From Phocoena phocoena (lineage: Eukaryota > Chordata > Mammalia > Artiodactyla > Phocoenidae): DNA of 64,000 nt. The position numbers and the translations under genes are program-made. Location of the stretch: the NCBI RefSeq assembly GCF_963924675.1, contig NW_027077448.1, positions 496,001 through 560,000 on the forward strand, read 5' to 3'. Positions 20,601-32,217 of the stretch are shown here, one piece after another (the first letter of the stretch is position 1; each line of letters begins with the position of its first letter). The notes beneath the pieces are model-generated. The model had not been told where the DNA came from. It ran no database searches and worked only from the letters and a program-made list of their open reading frames with translations.

Positions 20601-22976
20601 GGAGACTCGCAGCAGACACCAACTCCCAACTGAGGGCCCACGTCACCAAGGTGATGTGTGCCAGCCAGGCAGGAGTGACCTCACCGCAGAGTGCCTACCT
20701 CACAGAAGGGTGAGGAAACCAGCCAGGATAAGACTCTCACCAGAGGGCCCACATCACCAAGGGGATCGGAACCAGGCAGGAGGGTCCTCACACCAGTGTG
20801 GCCACATTATAGAAAGGTGAGGAACCCAGAACATGTGGCCTAAAACAGGGGACCCACATCTCCAAGGGGCTAGGAGTGAGGCAAGCAGGAGTATCCTCAC
20901 AAAACAGAGCCCACAGAATAAAAGTTGTGAGGAATCCAGCAGTTGGAACCGGCCAGTAGGCCGCCCAGAGCACAGAGTCTATGGGATCCAGGCCACAGCA
21001 AACTCACAGCAGAGGTCCCACATCATGAAACTGTGAGCAACCCAGCAGATGGGACCTCAGAGCAGAAGGCCCACATCCCTATGGGGATGGGAACCTGACA
21101 GGAGTGTCCTCGGCCCACTTCCACGAATCAGAAATTGTGGGAACCCAGCAGTTAGGACCTGAGGCCAGAGGACCCTCATCACCGAGGGGAGGAGGCTCCC
21201 AGCAGGCTCCAACTGCCACCATAAGGCCGATGTCACCAAGGCGGGGAGTGCCAACCAGGCAGGAGTGACCTCAGAGCAGAAAGCCCACCTCACAGAAGTG
21301 TGAGGAACCCAACAAGGATCATACTGTCACCAGAGGGCCAACATCACCAAGGGAATGGGAACCAGGCAGGAGTGTCCTCACACCAGTGGGGCTACATCAC
21401 CATAATTTGAGGGACCCAGCACACGTGGCCTCAAACCTGAGGACACACATCACCAAGGGGCTGGGAGTGAGGCAGGCCAGAGGATCCTTAAAACAGAGGG
21501 ACCATAGAATAAAAAAGGTGAGGAATCCCACAGTTGGAACCTCCGGCAGGCAGCCAGGAACAGCGAGGCTATGGGATCTAGGCAGGAGTGAACTCACACC
21601 AGAGGGCCCTCATCATGAAACTGTGAGCAACACAGCCGTTGGGACCTCAGAGCAGAAGGCTCACATCCTCATGGGGATGGGAACCTGGCAGGAGTGTCCT
21701 TGCACCACTTAGCACGAATCAGAAAATGTGGGAACCCAGCAGTTAGGGCCTGAGGCCAGAGGGCCCTCATCACCGAGGGGAGGAGGCTCCCAGCAGGCTC
21801 CAACTGCCACCATATGGCCGAGGTTGCCAAGGCGGGGTGTGCCAGCCAGGCAGGAGTGACCTCAGAGCAGAGGGCCCACCTCACAGAAGGGTGAGGAACC
21901 TAACCAGGATCAGACTCTCACCAGAGGGCCAACATCACCAAGGTGATGGGAACCAGGCAAGACTATCCTAACAGCAGTGGGGCCAACATCACCAAGGGAA
22001 TGGGAACCAGGCAAGAGTGTCCTCACACCAGTGTGGCCACATTATAGAATGGTGAGGAACACAGCACATGTGGCCTCAAACAAGGGGACACACATCACGA
22101 AGGGGCTGGGAGTGAGGCATGCAGGAGGAGACGCACAACCGAGGGCCCATAGAATAAAAAAGGTGAGGAATCGAGAAGTTGGAAACTCCAAGCTGGAGGC
22201 CCAGAGCACTGACACTATGGGATACAGGCCAGAGTGAACACACAGCAAAGGGCCCACATCATGAAACTGTGAGCAACCCAGCAGTTGGGACCACAGAACA
22301 GAAGTCCCACATGCCCATGGGGATGGGAACCTGGCAGGAGTGACTCGCACCACTGGGCACACATCAGAAAATGTGTGGAGCCCAGCACTTAGGGCCTGAC
22401 ACCAGAAGGCGCTCATCACTGAGGGGAGGAGGCCCCAGCACACTCCAACTGCCACCAGAGGGTCCACGTCGCCAAGGCGACGTGCGCCAGCCAGGCAGGA
22501 TTGACCTCACAGCAGAGGGCCCACATCATGAAAGTGTGAGCAACCCAGCCGTTAGGACCTCAGAACAGAAGGCCCACACGCTCATGAGGATGGGAACCTG
22601 GCAGGAGTGCCCTCGTACCACTTAGCACGTATCAGAAAATGTGGGAACCCCGCCATTAGGGTCTGACGCCAGAGGGCCTCATCACCGCGGGAAGGAGGCT
22701 CCCAGCAGGTTCCAACTGCCACCAGGGTGCCGAAGTCAACAAGGCGGGTTGTGCCAGCCAGGCAGGAGTGACCTCAGAGAAGAGGGCTCACCTCACGGAT
22801 GTGTGAGGAACCCAACCAGGATCAGAGTCTCACCAGAGGGCCCACATCACCAAGGGGATGGGAACCAGGCAGGAGTGTCCACACACCAGTGGGGCCACAT
22901 CATCAAAAGATGAGGAACCCATCACATATGGCCTCAAACCTGAGGACATACATCACCATGTGGCTGGGAGTGAGGC
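17618..22976 (+). repeat. GC-rich tandem array: ~54-bp units in an 11-unit, ~591-bp higher-order repeat
   Basis: Each unit opens with a variant of agagggcccacatcaccaag and is 52-57 bp long. Eleven distinguishable units form a higher-order repeat. The same reference unit (agagggcccacatcacc...gggaaccaggca) recurs at 17781, 18373, 18966, 19556, 20149, 20742, 21332, 21923 and 22835, giving periods of 592, 593, 590, 593, 593, 590, 591 and 912. Other units are recognisable by position: caaaccagaggacccacatc, aataaaaaaggtgaggaa, cagcaggcggcc, catcatgaaactgtgagcaa. Open frames of 60-120 codons run through it on both strands, but the unit length is not a multiple of three. I do not recognise the family. 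Confidence 0.93.
21923..22834 (+). repeat. Irregular 912-bp copy of the 54-bp higher-order repeat
   Basis: This copy is ~321 bp longer than the rest, about six units. A short internal duplication of the reference unit is visible at ~21940-22020 (two successive gggaaccaggcaaga segments). A second set of units follows ~22490-22830. It marks the right end of the array, where register was lost. Confidence 0.75.
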
Positions 22977-24100
22977 AGGTATCTGGAGGGGCACATTTAA
23001 CTCTAATTTCCCACCAGGAAGAGGAATTAACCAAAGGCTCAGAGTGCCGTGCCGGACCCTGATTATGGCCTGAAGCAAACCTGCAGTTTTGTGGCCAGCT
23101 TACAAGGAAGCGAGTTAAGAAAGGAGCTCAGGGGCACTGTAATTCACAAAGCTGCAGAGATAAATGACAGCTATTGGCAAAAATATATCGAAGTAAGTCT
23201 GCAAAGAGGACTTGAAAACGAGGCAGAATTGCAGGAATCATATTTCAAGAGGTAGATTGGAATTGCATTTAAAGCATATGAAAAGTGGCAGATCTTTGAG
23301 AGTGATGCACATGGACAAAAAGTGCGTATACATTTTTCCTGAATATATTCAGGAAAAAACGCATATGAACATTTTGGGCAACCAAGCACTCCAGCAATGG
23401 AAATCCACACTACAATGAAGTCACATTTCCCATTCGTCAAAAAGGCCATCTGAATAAAGTGTAAAAACCAGAAACACAGGACAGGCCATGGAGAACAGGG
23501 AGCCGTGTTATGCTGATGGGCGGGATGTAAATTGCCAACAGACACTCTGGAGATGTTCATGGTGTATCCTGAAACATCTAAAAAACAAAGCTACAGAGCC
23601 TAGGGCACTTCCACTTTTGGCCCTATAGCTTAGGAAAATTAAAATCAACAAGACACAGCCAACACAAAATTTAGGGCTGCTGTGTTTACAAGAACCTCGA
23701 GTCCAGTACAAATTAAGTATCCCAGAAAGAAAAAAATGGATAAAGAAGTTGTGCTACTTACGTACAACGGAATATCACTCAGCAGTGAAATCAATGTCAT
23801 CAGGCCTGTAGCAGCAAATTGAGTGGATTTAATTATGATGATTCTAAGAGAAATATGTCACACAAAGAAAGATAATTATCATAAGATATCACTAATAGAG
23901 GGAGTGTAAACTTGGCTACACATAAACTGAATTACAAAACCGAACAGAGTCTCACATTTAGATAAAAACCTTATGCTTGCTTAAGGGGAAAGTTGAGTTG
24001 GGCTGCTGTATAAAAACAGATTGAAATTAGCACACATACCATTCCATAAGCCAAATACGTAATAAACAAGACCTACTCTTTGCTCAACGAAATAGACTCA
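22977..24100 (+). repeat. Diverged satellite monomer fragment, left flank of the island
   Basis: Satellite sequence resumes at phase ~848 (aggtatctggaggggcac corresponds to aggtgtctgcacgggcaa). It runs through a strongly decayed palindrome (~23312-23382), the monomer boundary (~23873), and stops near phase 223 (gctcaacgaaatagactca). It is far more diverged than array 1 and in places is closer to L1, for example ggaaatccacactacaatga near 23400. Confidence 0.88.
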
Positions 24101-24836
24101 TCCATGGTGTATCACCTCACACCTATTAGAATGGGCATCATCAGAAAATCTACAAACAACAAATGCTGGAAACGGTGTGGAGATAAGGAATCCTCTTCCA
24201 CTATTGTTGGGAACGTAAATTGATACAGTCACTGTGGAGAACATTATGGAGTTTCTTATAAAACTAAGAATAGAATTACCATATGATACAGCAATCCCTC
24301 TACTGGGCATATACCCAGACAAAACCATAAATCAAAAAGAGACATTCACCACAATGTTCATTGCATCACTATTTACACTATCCAGGAAATGGAAGCAACC
24401 TAAATGCCCACAGACAGACGAATGCATAAAGATGTGGTACATATATAAAATGGAATATTACTAAGCCATAAAAAGGAATGAAATTGGGACATTTGTAGAG
24501 ACGTTGATGGATCTAGAGACTGTCATACAGAGTGAAGTAAGTCAGAAAGAGAAAAACAAATCTTGTATATTAATGCATATATGTGGAACCTAGAAAAATT
24601 GTACAGATGAACCGTTTTGCAAGGCAGAAATAGAGCAATACATGTATACAACAAACGTATGGACAACAAGGGGGGAAAGCTGTTGGGGATGGTGGTGGGA
24701 GGAGTTGAGATATTGGGATTGGTATGTATACATTTATATGTATAAAGTAGATAACCAAAAACAACCTGCTGTATAAAAATATAAAATTAAATTCAAAATA
24801 AAAAAATAAAATTAAAAAAAGTAAAACAGAAAAACT
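24101..24836 (+). mobile_element. 5'-truncated LINE-1 fragment (ORF2 C-terminus, 3'UTR, A-rich tail), sense
   Basis: Begins in ORF2 at gtatcacctcacacctatta and continues through the C-terminal coding region (open at 24234-24464, with PYDTAIPLLGIYP, FIASLFTLSRKWKQPKCP and MWYIYKMEYY). The 3'UTR follows (gggattggtatgtatacatt) and an A-rich tail at ~24772-24836. I found no convincing target-site duplication, so it is older than the copy at 16587. It has the same orientation and the same span of L1 as the L1-like half of the satellite, and makes a useful alignment partner. Confidence 0.9.
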
Positions 24837-26130
24837 ATTCTTTCCTTCACATACATGTATTTATATGAATAAATTATTTCCATGCTTATATCTGTAAATA
24901 CACAAAAGAGGAATAAAATCTACCTTGAACCAAAAACGAAAAAAAGATAAAAAAGAACAGAACCCACCAGTTACACAGAGGAAAACCGTTTCAGGGCACT
25001 TGCTCCAATTGCAAACAATTCTGAAGTTGGTCAGTGGTGGGGAATCATCTCCCATTCAGCCAGCATGCTCCTCGCAACAAGCGTCCTCACTGCAAAGCTG
25101 GGGGACCGTGCCGAGGTATCTGTGAGTAAACGTGGCCCGAGCCCCAGGCCAGCTGCTGCTGAAATGTTCCCACCCTTCCAAGGCTAAACACCTGAATATG
25201 TACAAGGACTTGAAAACCTAGAGGAAGGGCCATGGAGCCACATGAGGGACAGCATGCCAGCCGACTTGGTGCCTGCAGGCCAGCCAGGATGGTCCTGGCC
25301 CTGGGTGCTCTTCTGGAAGCTCTCCATTTCCCTGCCTGAGATACCCCTGCTGTCCCGGCCCCCACTGCTTTCTTCCTTCCTCACCTGTGCCCAGGGAGAA
25401 ATTCCAGCGGCAGGTGTGGGTGACACATCCTCTTCTTTAGCAGGTAGCATCTTGGCAACTGTTGCAGAAAGTCCAGCAGAGCCCCACTCACACTGGGACA
25501 CCCACAAAGCCGTGGCCTCTCACTCCCTCCCACCAGCCCAGCCCCGAGACTGCTGACAGGGCAGAGAAAATGGCGTCAGGCACAGCTGCAGGGGCTCTTG
25601 CTGCCTGGAGCGGTGTTTATATTGATCTCAACCCAGGCACACCTGGGGAGGGCTGGCCGGCACGGTCAGGCTTCCCAAGCCAGCCAATAATCACCCCTCA
25701 GGGGCTCACAGTTGCTGAAAATGGAACTTGCTGAATTGGCCAGGTCCAAGGAACAGGTGTGGGCTCCTGAGAGTCAGGATAGACAAGGGGCTGCAGCTCT
25801 GGCTTGTTTTCTAATTATATTATCTGGCCCATGAGTGGGAGACAACTTCAAGAAAACCCTCTCCTAATGAGAGGAACCCAGGAGTCAGGGAGAGGAGGGG
25901 TGGGTGGTGGTTGGAGACAGAGGCCTGGTGCCCCGGGTGCAGTGGAAGTCTCTGGAAGACCAGGTGGAGGAGGCCGCACAGAGTGATGCCCAGGGTCACA
26001 GACCTGTCAGAGCTGCTGTTTGTTAGTTCAAGTCCTGCTCTGAGGTGCTCTGTGTCAGATCTGAGCGACAGGTGAGCTGGGAGTGCTCTGCAATGAGGGC
26101 TATGTGCACGGTTCCTGTGTGCCCAGCCCT
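24837..26130. other. Single-copy sequence, no gene recognised
   Basis: The first ~130 bp are A/T-rich. From ~25036 it becomes GC-rich, with mixed open frames of 60-107 codons on both strands and no recognisable domain or consistent splice structure. Nothing here resembles the satellite. It could be ordinary intergenic DNA or the remains of a gene. Confidence 0.5.
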
Positions 26131-26131
26131 G

Positions 26132-26340
26132 CCAAGGTACCTGCAAGGGTAGCTCTGTATCCTGGGAGGGGCCTGACCACGGGAGCCCCATGGACTGCAG
26201 AGGACCTGCCCAGGGAATCCCATATCCTGGGAGGGGCCTGAACACGAGAGCCCCGTGGGCTGGGGTGGGGGTAGGGTACCTGCCCAGGTGAGCTCCATAT
26301 CCTGGGATTGGCCTGACCTCGAGAGCCCCATGGGCTGCTG
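26132..26340 (+). repeat. Short G-rich minisatellite, about three ~70-bp units
   Basis: The core atcctgggaggggcctga recurs at ~26159, 26224 and (with attgg) 26299. Each is followed by a gagagccccatgggctg-like block and preceded by ctgcccagg/gagctc. Units differ by 10-20 percent, so the tract is old. Confidence 0.75.
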
Positions 26341-26379
26341 GAGTCCTGGTAAAGGATGTCAGGACAGTCAGTGAAGCCA

Positions 26380-27420
26380 CTGAGGATATACCTCCAGTAG
26401 TTCCTAAATCCTACACCCTGCTGGTCATTCTACCAACCACCAGGACTTGGTATTCTGTATTAGTCTTCACTGATGCCTTCTTTTGTATTCCATTAGTCCC
26501 AGAGTCACAAGAAATTTTGGCTTGTGAGTGACAGGACTCAACATACAACTAAAACAATACTTCCAGGCTGTCTTGCCCCAAGGGTTCAAAAATTCCCACA
26601 CCATCTTTGGGGAAAGCTCAGCTAAAGACCTAAAAGTTCTACCTCTGGAAAAGGAAACACTCCTTCAATATTCAGACGACATTCTGATCGCCAGCCCTAC
26701 TAAGGAGGCCTCAGAACTACCAAGCCAATAAAGGATAGAAGTTGTCCACGAAAAAGCTCAAGTATCACAGACTACGGTGACCTGCCTGGGCTTCATTCTC
26801 ACAGAAGGTCGGAGAAGCCCATCCCAGGAAAGGGAAGAAACAATTTACAGCCTTACCCCTTTCTGAAACTAGAAGACAGCTTAGGGGTTCCTGGGGAAGC
26901 CAGGGTTTCCTGCCTCTGGATCCCTAACTACAGTCTACTAGCTGGGCCTCTATATGAAACACTGAAAGGAAAAGATGATGATCCTTTTGAATAGAATCCA
27001 GAAGTGGCCTTTCAAGAATGGAAAGAGCAGTCAATTCAGACCCTTGCCCTGGAACTCCCTAATTTAGCTAAACCCTTTGACCTTTACATTCCTGGTGAAA
27101 GGTGAATCGCCATTGGAGTATTAGTGCAAAAACTGGGACCACTTGAAATGGAACAATGCAAGAATGCCATCCAGGTAGGATAAACTATGGTCACCAAGGG
27201 GCTTGGCCCACCGCCACATCTGGCCAAGATACTGGTGGTATCTGAAAACCTGGAAATCAGCAGCCCAAAAGGCCACCTCCCTTCTAAGGGAAACGGACCC
27301 CACGTGGTGATCCTAACCCCCAACCATGCCCTGAAGTTGCAGGGTTTGCTCCGTGGGCACACTGACCTCGATTGAGGAGGCCCTCCAACTCCAACCTCCA
27401 GAGAGATAACCGGGGGCAAC
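26380..27420 (+). pseudogene. Endogenous retrovirus pol remnant (class I, gammaretrovirus-like), decayed
   Basis: Translated pieces show reverse transcriptase landmarks: DAFFCIPL near 26473-26496, VLPQGFKNS near 26570-26596, and the active-site box as YSDD at 26669-26680 (family norm YVDD). Connection-domain coding (CLWIPNY) starts near 26911. RNase H-like coding (IGVLVQKLGP) follows near 27113. Breaks include a stop at 26525-26527, a frame change before 26905 and a TAG at 26992-26994, with more stops after. Gag, protease and a left LTR were not found. It cannot encode a working enzyme. Confidence 0.8.
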
Positions 27421-28640
27421 GGGGCACCATGACGACCCGTGTGACCATCACTTGACCTGGAGTTTCTCTCATAAAACAACAAGAGTGTGTCCCAAAAGAG
27501 TAGACTACTGCTTGCAGTACTTACTGTACCCAGAGGGGAGCTAATAATCTTGGCGGGGGAACCGTATATCATGCTGTCACCATAGAAAAGCCTACAGACA
27601 CCCTGATGATGGTGGCCAATAAGACCGGCTGGACTCCTGTTTACTTCCAAAGGCTCTTGACTCAGTGACCATCATGATCCTTCATCACCACTGACCCTGG
27701 ACTGTCTGGGAGCTGAGCGGGCAGGATCCTGACACCTGGTGCTGTTTTTATGTTAATTCAGGGGCCTAATGGAAGAAAGCGCAGACTGTTGGTCAGAGCA
27801 TCTAGGCTGGCAGAAACGGTCAGTCAGAGCATCTAGGCTGGCAGAAACGGTCAGCCTAAGGTGGCCGAACAAATGTGGGGCGGAGTGAAACTGGACCTCA
27901 CAGCGCCACTGCACATCTCCTTTCTGGACCCTTAAAGGTCATTAGAATCTATAACACTTCCAATACTGGTGCTCAGGTGGACGAGCAGGGAGGCAGGAGG
28001 CCTGGGGACAATCAACGTCACCTGGAGGCTGCTGGGGAGAAGTTCTGACCCTCGCCCACGGGTATGAAGCCTCCTAACTCAGCACTCAGCAGTTACAGAA
28101 GAAGGGTCTGCACCCGCAGCACTCCAAGAATGAGGAAAGGGACAAAAGGCAGAAGAGAAGTTTGTCCCAGGAAAAGCCCCTTAAAAATGCCTGGGAGATA
28201 AAAATAGAATCTGGGCAATAAAATAAAGTCTAACCATTTTTATCCTTTGTGCTTTGTCTAATTTCAGGTGCTCCTAGTGTCCCGCATACAGAGGTTCCAC
28301 ACCCGGCACTTCAGACCAGATTTCCTAGAGCAGAATGGCTCGATGACACTTCAGCTCCTGGGGCCCAGTTCAGACTCCGTGACATAGAGCCTGAGCTGCA
28401 GCCAACCAGGTCCTCGAGAGCTCAGCCCCCTCCCTCCCAGTGACTCTGACAGGATCTCTACACAGCAGCCCAGCCCACAGCCCACAGGGTAGCACCTCTC
28501 CATTCTCTGATCAAAATATAAAGTTTCCTTTGCTTTTGAACCAAACTCAGTCTCGATCTATTGGCTCCAATGACACTGGGCAGGGGGACACTTGTTGGCG
28601 TCCACTCTGGAAGATCAGTAACAGAAATTGAGAACATTGT
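27421..28640 (+). mobile_element. Possible 3' part and LTR of the same endogenous retrovirus
   Basis: Follows pol in the same orientation. Two polyadenylation-like signals occur (aataaaataaagtc near 28220 and atataaagtttcctttgct near 28516). The second is followed by a U5-like stretch (accaaactcagtctcgatc) ending near 28600. No second LTR was found and I cannot fix either boundary or recognise env; this rests on position and LTR-like composition only. Confidence 0.4.
27793..27854 (+). repeat. 31-bp perfect tandem duplication
   Basis: Two identical copies (27793-27823, 27824-27854) beginning tcagagcatctaggctggca. Identity despite an old context suggests a recent slippage event. Confidence 0.9.
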
Positions 28641-28951
28641 AACTTCAATGAACAGATGTGTGAGCCAAACTGTAATTAACATAGAACAGTGTATAAGGCT
28701 CGGGTAAAATAAGATGTTTCTAACACTTCCATTTGATATTTCCATCACTTTCTTATAAGCAAGTTCAGTGAAAAGGTTTGTCTTCTTTGTCAGGTCAATA
28801 TTAGAGAAACAAAGTGATTTCTTTCCAAGGATGTACATCTAATAATCTTGGTTAAAGCTTCAATCTTGTTTTAAATGCTTTTGCATTGAAAATGATACCT
28901 CTCTTTCAGCTCCCCCATTTCTGAGAAGCATAAAATCTTATAATTTATTTA
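28641..28951. other. Single-copy AT-rich spacer
   Basis: I see no repeat family, open frame with known motifs, or RNA gene here. Confidence 0.4.
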
Positions 28952-29135
28952 TTACCAAAGGGAAATGGTAGGAGGAGGGATAAATTAACAGTTTGGGATT
29001 AACACATACACACTGCTATGTATGAAATCATCAGCAAGGAACTACTGTATAGCACAGGGAACTACACTCAATATTTTGCAATAACCTATAAGGGGAAATG
29101 ATCTGAAAAAGAATAGATATTTTTATTGACATCAT
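28952..29135 (+). mobile_element. LINE-1 3'UTR fragment
   Basis: The segment from accaaagggaaatggtagga through tactgtatagcacagggaac to cctataaggggaaatgatct is characteristic of cetartiodactyl L1 3'UTR. No coding part, no tail and no duplication are visible. Note the likeness of its start to ggggaaaggtgccttgggg in the satellite. Confidence 0.8.
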
Positions 29136-29311
29136 CCATCAATGACAGTAAAAATGGAATCTAAGGGAAGACAGTGGTGAGTGCTTCTGACCCTGAAGAC
29201 TTCAATCATCTAAAGTTTGGACTCTGCCTACTTCCCAAGGCCCTTAATGAACATATGTGTAGCCGTAGCTTAAAAAATTCCCCAGTTTGGGTTGCGGAGA
29301 GACACTGATAT
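29136..29311. other. Short unassigned spacer
   Basis: Sequence between the L1 scrap and the diverged satellite; nothing recognised. The right boundary is approximate, because satellite similarity fades in at 29312-29340. Confidence 0.4.
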
Positions 29312-30472
29312 TTAAAATCCCCTGGTGTTCTCCTCACATGAATGGGACCCTTCCTACACCTAAAACATGCCTGTCACACCCAGAGGATGGTATACCGTCT
29401 GATCGGGAAAAGTTTGGAAAAGGCATCTCATCTCCTCATCTCTTGGTGCTAGGGTTCACCACTCCAGCGTCTTTACTAACAGTCTCCCCACTTGGAGATG
29501 TCAGCACTGTCAACATCCTGTTGCATACAGTTTGGAATTTGTCCAGAGGATGAAGCAGAAGGAGGAGGAACAATGAGAGACAAGTCCTAGGTGTTCGGAC
29601 AGGCACATGCCACTCTAATTTCCAATCAGGAAGACGAATTGACCAAAGGCTAGGGTTGCCCATGGAAACGGAATAGGGCTTGAGGAATCCTGATGCTTTG
29701 TGGCCAGTTCCCATAAACACAAGTTGGAAAATGGAACTCAGGGGCACTAAAATTCACAAAACTGCAGAATTGAAAATATCTATCACTGAAAAATGTCTTG
29801 AGGAAAGTCAGAGAAAAGGACTTGTAAGCAACGGAGAATGGCAGGAAAGGGATTGGAAGAGGTAGAAAGGACTCGCCATTAAGCACAAGAAAAGGGGCTG
29901 AACATTGCCAACATTGCAGTTGGCCAAAAAGGGTGTATGCGTCTTTTTCTGTATATATTCAAGAAAAGGGCATACACTTTTTTAGCCAACCAAACAGGTG
30001 GGCACTGGAAATCAATACTACAAAACATATCACTTTGCATCAGTCAGAAGAGCCGTCCTCATAAAGTGTAAACACCAGAAATGCAGGACAGGGCAAGGAG
30101 AAAAGGGAGCCCTGTGAGTCTTATAGTGGAAATGTATATTGCCAACGGTCACTCTGGATAAGTCTATTGTGTTTACTAAAGCATCTAAAAAATGAGCTAC
30201 CGAGCACAGGGCACTTGCACTCATGGACGTATATCTTGGGAAAAACAAAAATCGAGAGGACACAGGCACCCCAATGTTTACCACCTCTCTGTTTAAAAGA
30301 TCTTCGACTAGGATATAACTTAAATGTATCTGCAGAGAAAAAACGGACAGAGATGTGGTGCTTATGTAGAGTGGAATATTACTCAGCCTGGAAATCAATG
30401 AAATACGGCCAGTTATAACAACTCCAGAGGAGTTACGTGTGATCATTCGAAGTCACATAATTCAAAAAGAAA
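29312..30472 (+). repeat. Diverged satellite monomer fragment, right flank of the island
   Basis: Runs from satellite phase ~590 (cacctaaaacatgcctgtca) to the monomer boundary. The palindrome is decayed (~29922-29993). Its L1-like half is the closest to L1 of any satellite copy in the window: caggcaccccaatgtttacc near 30262 and gtggaatattactcagcctg near 30370. The frame at 30167-30418 reads LLKHLKNELP and EMWCLCRVEYYSAWK, matching L1 ORF2 C-terminus spacing. Confidence 0.88.
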
Positions 30473-32217
30473 AAGACATAAGATATCACTAATACATGGA
30501 ATGTTAACATGGCTACACATGAACTGAATTACAAAAGAGAAGAGGGTTTCAAATTAAGAAAACCAACTTATGCTTCCTTAAGGGGAAAGGTGAGTTGGGG
30601 TGCTGCATAAAACCAGAGATTGAAATTAGCACAGATACCATTCCATAAGCCAAATATGTAATAGTCAAGACCTACTCCTTGCTCAATGAAATGGACTCAA
30701 CACGCCATATTCAATTCCTAAGAATATAACGGATTAGTAAGAATCTTAAAACCCATGGACTTATATGTCTCCGTAAGAGAATCAAGCGCGTGTACAGCGG
30801 CATAAACGAAGCAGTGAAAATCCGATAAATCCCATTATTAAAATAAATTTCAAAAACAAAACACAATGACAGTGAAATAGGTAGCAATTCTTAAATAATT
30901 CACTCAGGGCATGTGATGCAACCTGGATTTACCACATCTACACCCAGAGCTGGTTGAGACATAAGGCTGGACACTTCAGGCTGATAGCATTGGTGAGTTT
31001 CAGTGAACAAATGCAGATCCTTTGAAGTCATACTGCATGGTACCCATTCCAAGGGTCCCAACTCTCCAGGTTCAAGGGATGCTTTCTTCAGCTAAAACAT
31101 GCGTGGGAAACGCCGAGTATGGTCCACTGTGTGATTAGGAAACGATTTAAAATGCATCTCAGTTTTCGTATCCTGGTCCTCGGGTTCACCATTCCAGACG
31201 GTTTACTAACACTCTCCCCGCTTGGAGAGTCAGTGCCTTTAACCTCCTGTTTGGCACAGCTTGCAATTTCTGCGCAAGATGAACAGGAATAGGGAGAACC
31301 AATGAGAGACTAGCTATAGGTGTCTGCACGGGCAAATGTAAGGCTCATTTCCCACCAGGAAGAGGAATTAACCAAAGGCTCAGCGTGCCCTGCCGGAAAC
31401 AGATTAGGGCCTGAAGCAATCCTGCGGTTTTGTGCCCAGCTCACAAGAAAGCGATTTGAAGAAAGGAGCTCAGGGGCACTGTAATTCACAAACCTGCAGA
31501 GTTATAAATGACAGCTATCCTCCAAAAATATATTGAAGTAAGCCTGCGAAGGGGACTTGAAAGCGGGGCAGAATTTCAGGAAAACGATTGCAGGTGTAGA
31601 CTGGAATTGCCCTGAAAGCATAGGAAAAGAGGCAGAACGTCGACAATGATGCACTTGGCCAAAAAGGGCGTATGCGTTTTTTCCTGAATATATTCAGGAA
31701 AAAACGCATACGCCCTTTTTGGCCAACCAAGCAAGCCTGTAACGGAAATCTGCACCACAATGAACTCTCACTGCCCCCCGGGCAAAAGGGCCATCTGAAA
31801 AAAGTGTAAATTCCAGAAATGTATGACAGGATATGGAGAACAGGGAGCCTTGTTATGCTGATTGGCAGGATGTAAATTGCCAGCAGCCACCCTGGAGAAG
31901 TGTATGGTGTTTCCTGAAAAACGTAAGGAACAAAGCAACACAGCCTATGGCAATTGCACTTCTGGTCCTATTCCTTAGGGAAATTAAAATCAAAAACAGA
32001 GAGCCACCCCAAAGTTTGGGATGGCTGTGTTCCCCAGAAGCTCGTCTACAGTACCAGGTAAATATCCCAGAAAGCAAAAAATGGATAAAGAAGTTGTGGC
32101 ACGTACGTGCAATGCAATATCACTCAGCAATGAAATCTGTGTCATCAGGCCCGTAGCGGCATATTGAGTGGATTCAGGTACGGTGATTCTACGTGAACTA
32201 CGTCACACAGAAAAAGA
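30473..32217 (+). repeat. Satellite monomer 2.1, type I (1745 bp)
   Basis: Transitional monomer. Its first ~680 bp still carry edge-type changes (ggattagtaagaatc, aatcaagcgcg), while the rest matches the core array. Perfect palindrome at 31655-31726. Relic frame open at 31833-32156. Confidence 0.9.

Noticed and set aside
17618..22976. Zinc-finger gene array or CRISPR-like array
   Set aside because: No C2H2 pattern in any frame. Units abut without unique spacers, and the host is a mammal.
25184..25556. Overlapping 104- and 107-codon frames on both strands
   Set aside because: Low complexity, proline/serine-rich translations without a recognisable domain or splice pattern.
26528..26731. Possible working viral reverse transcriptase
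   Set aside because: The open stretch is only 67 codons, bounded by stops, with frame changes around it and no gag, protease or paired LTRs.
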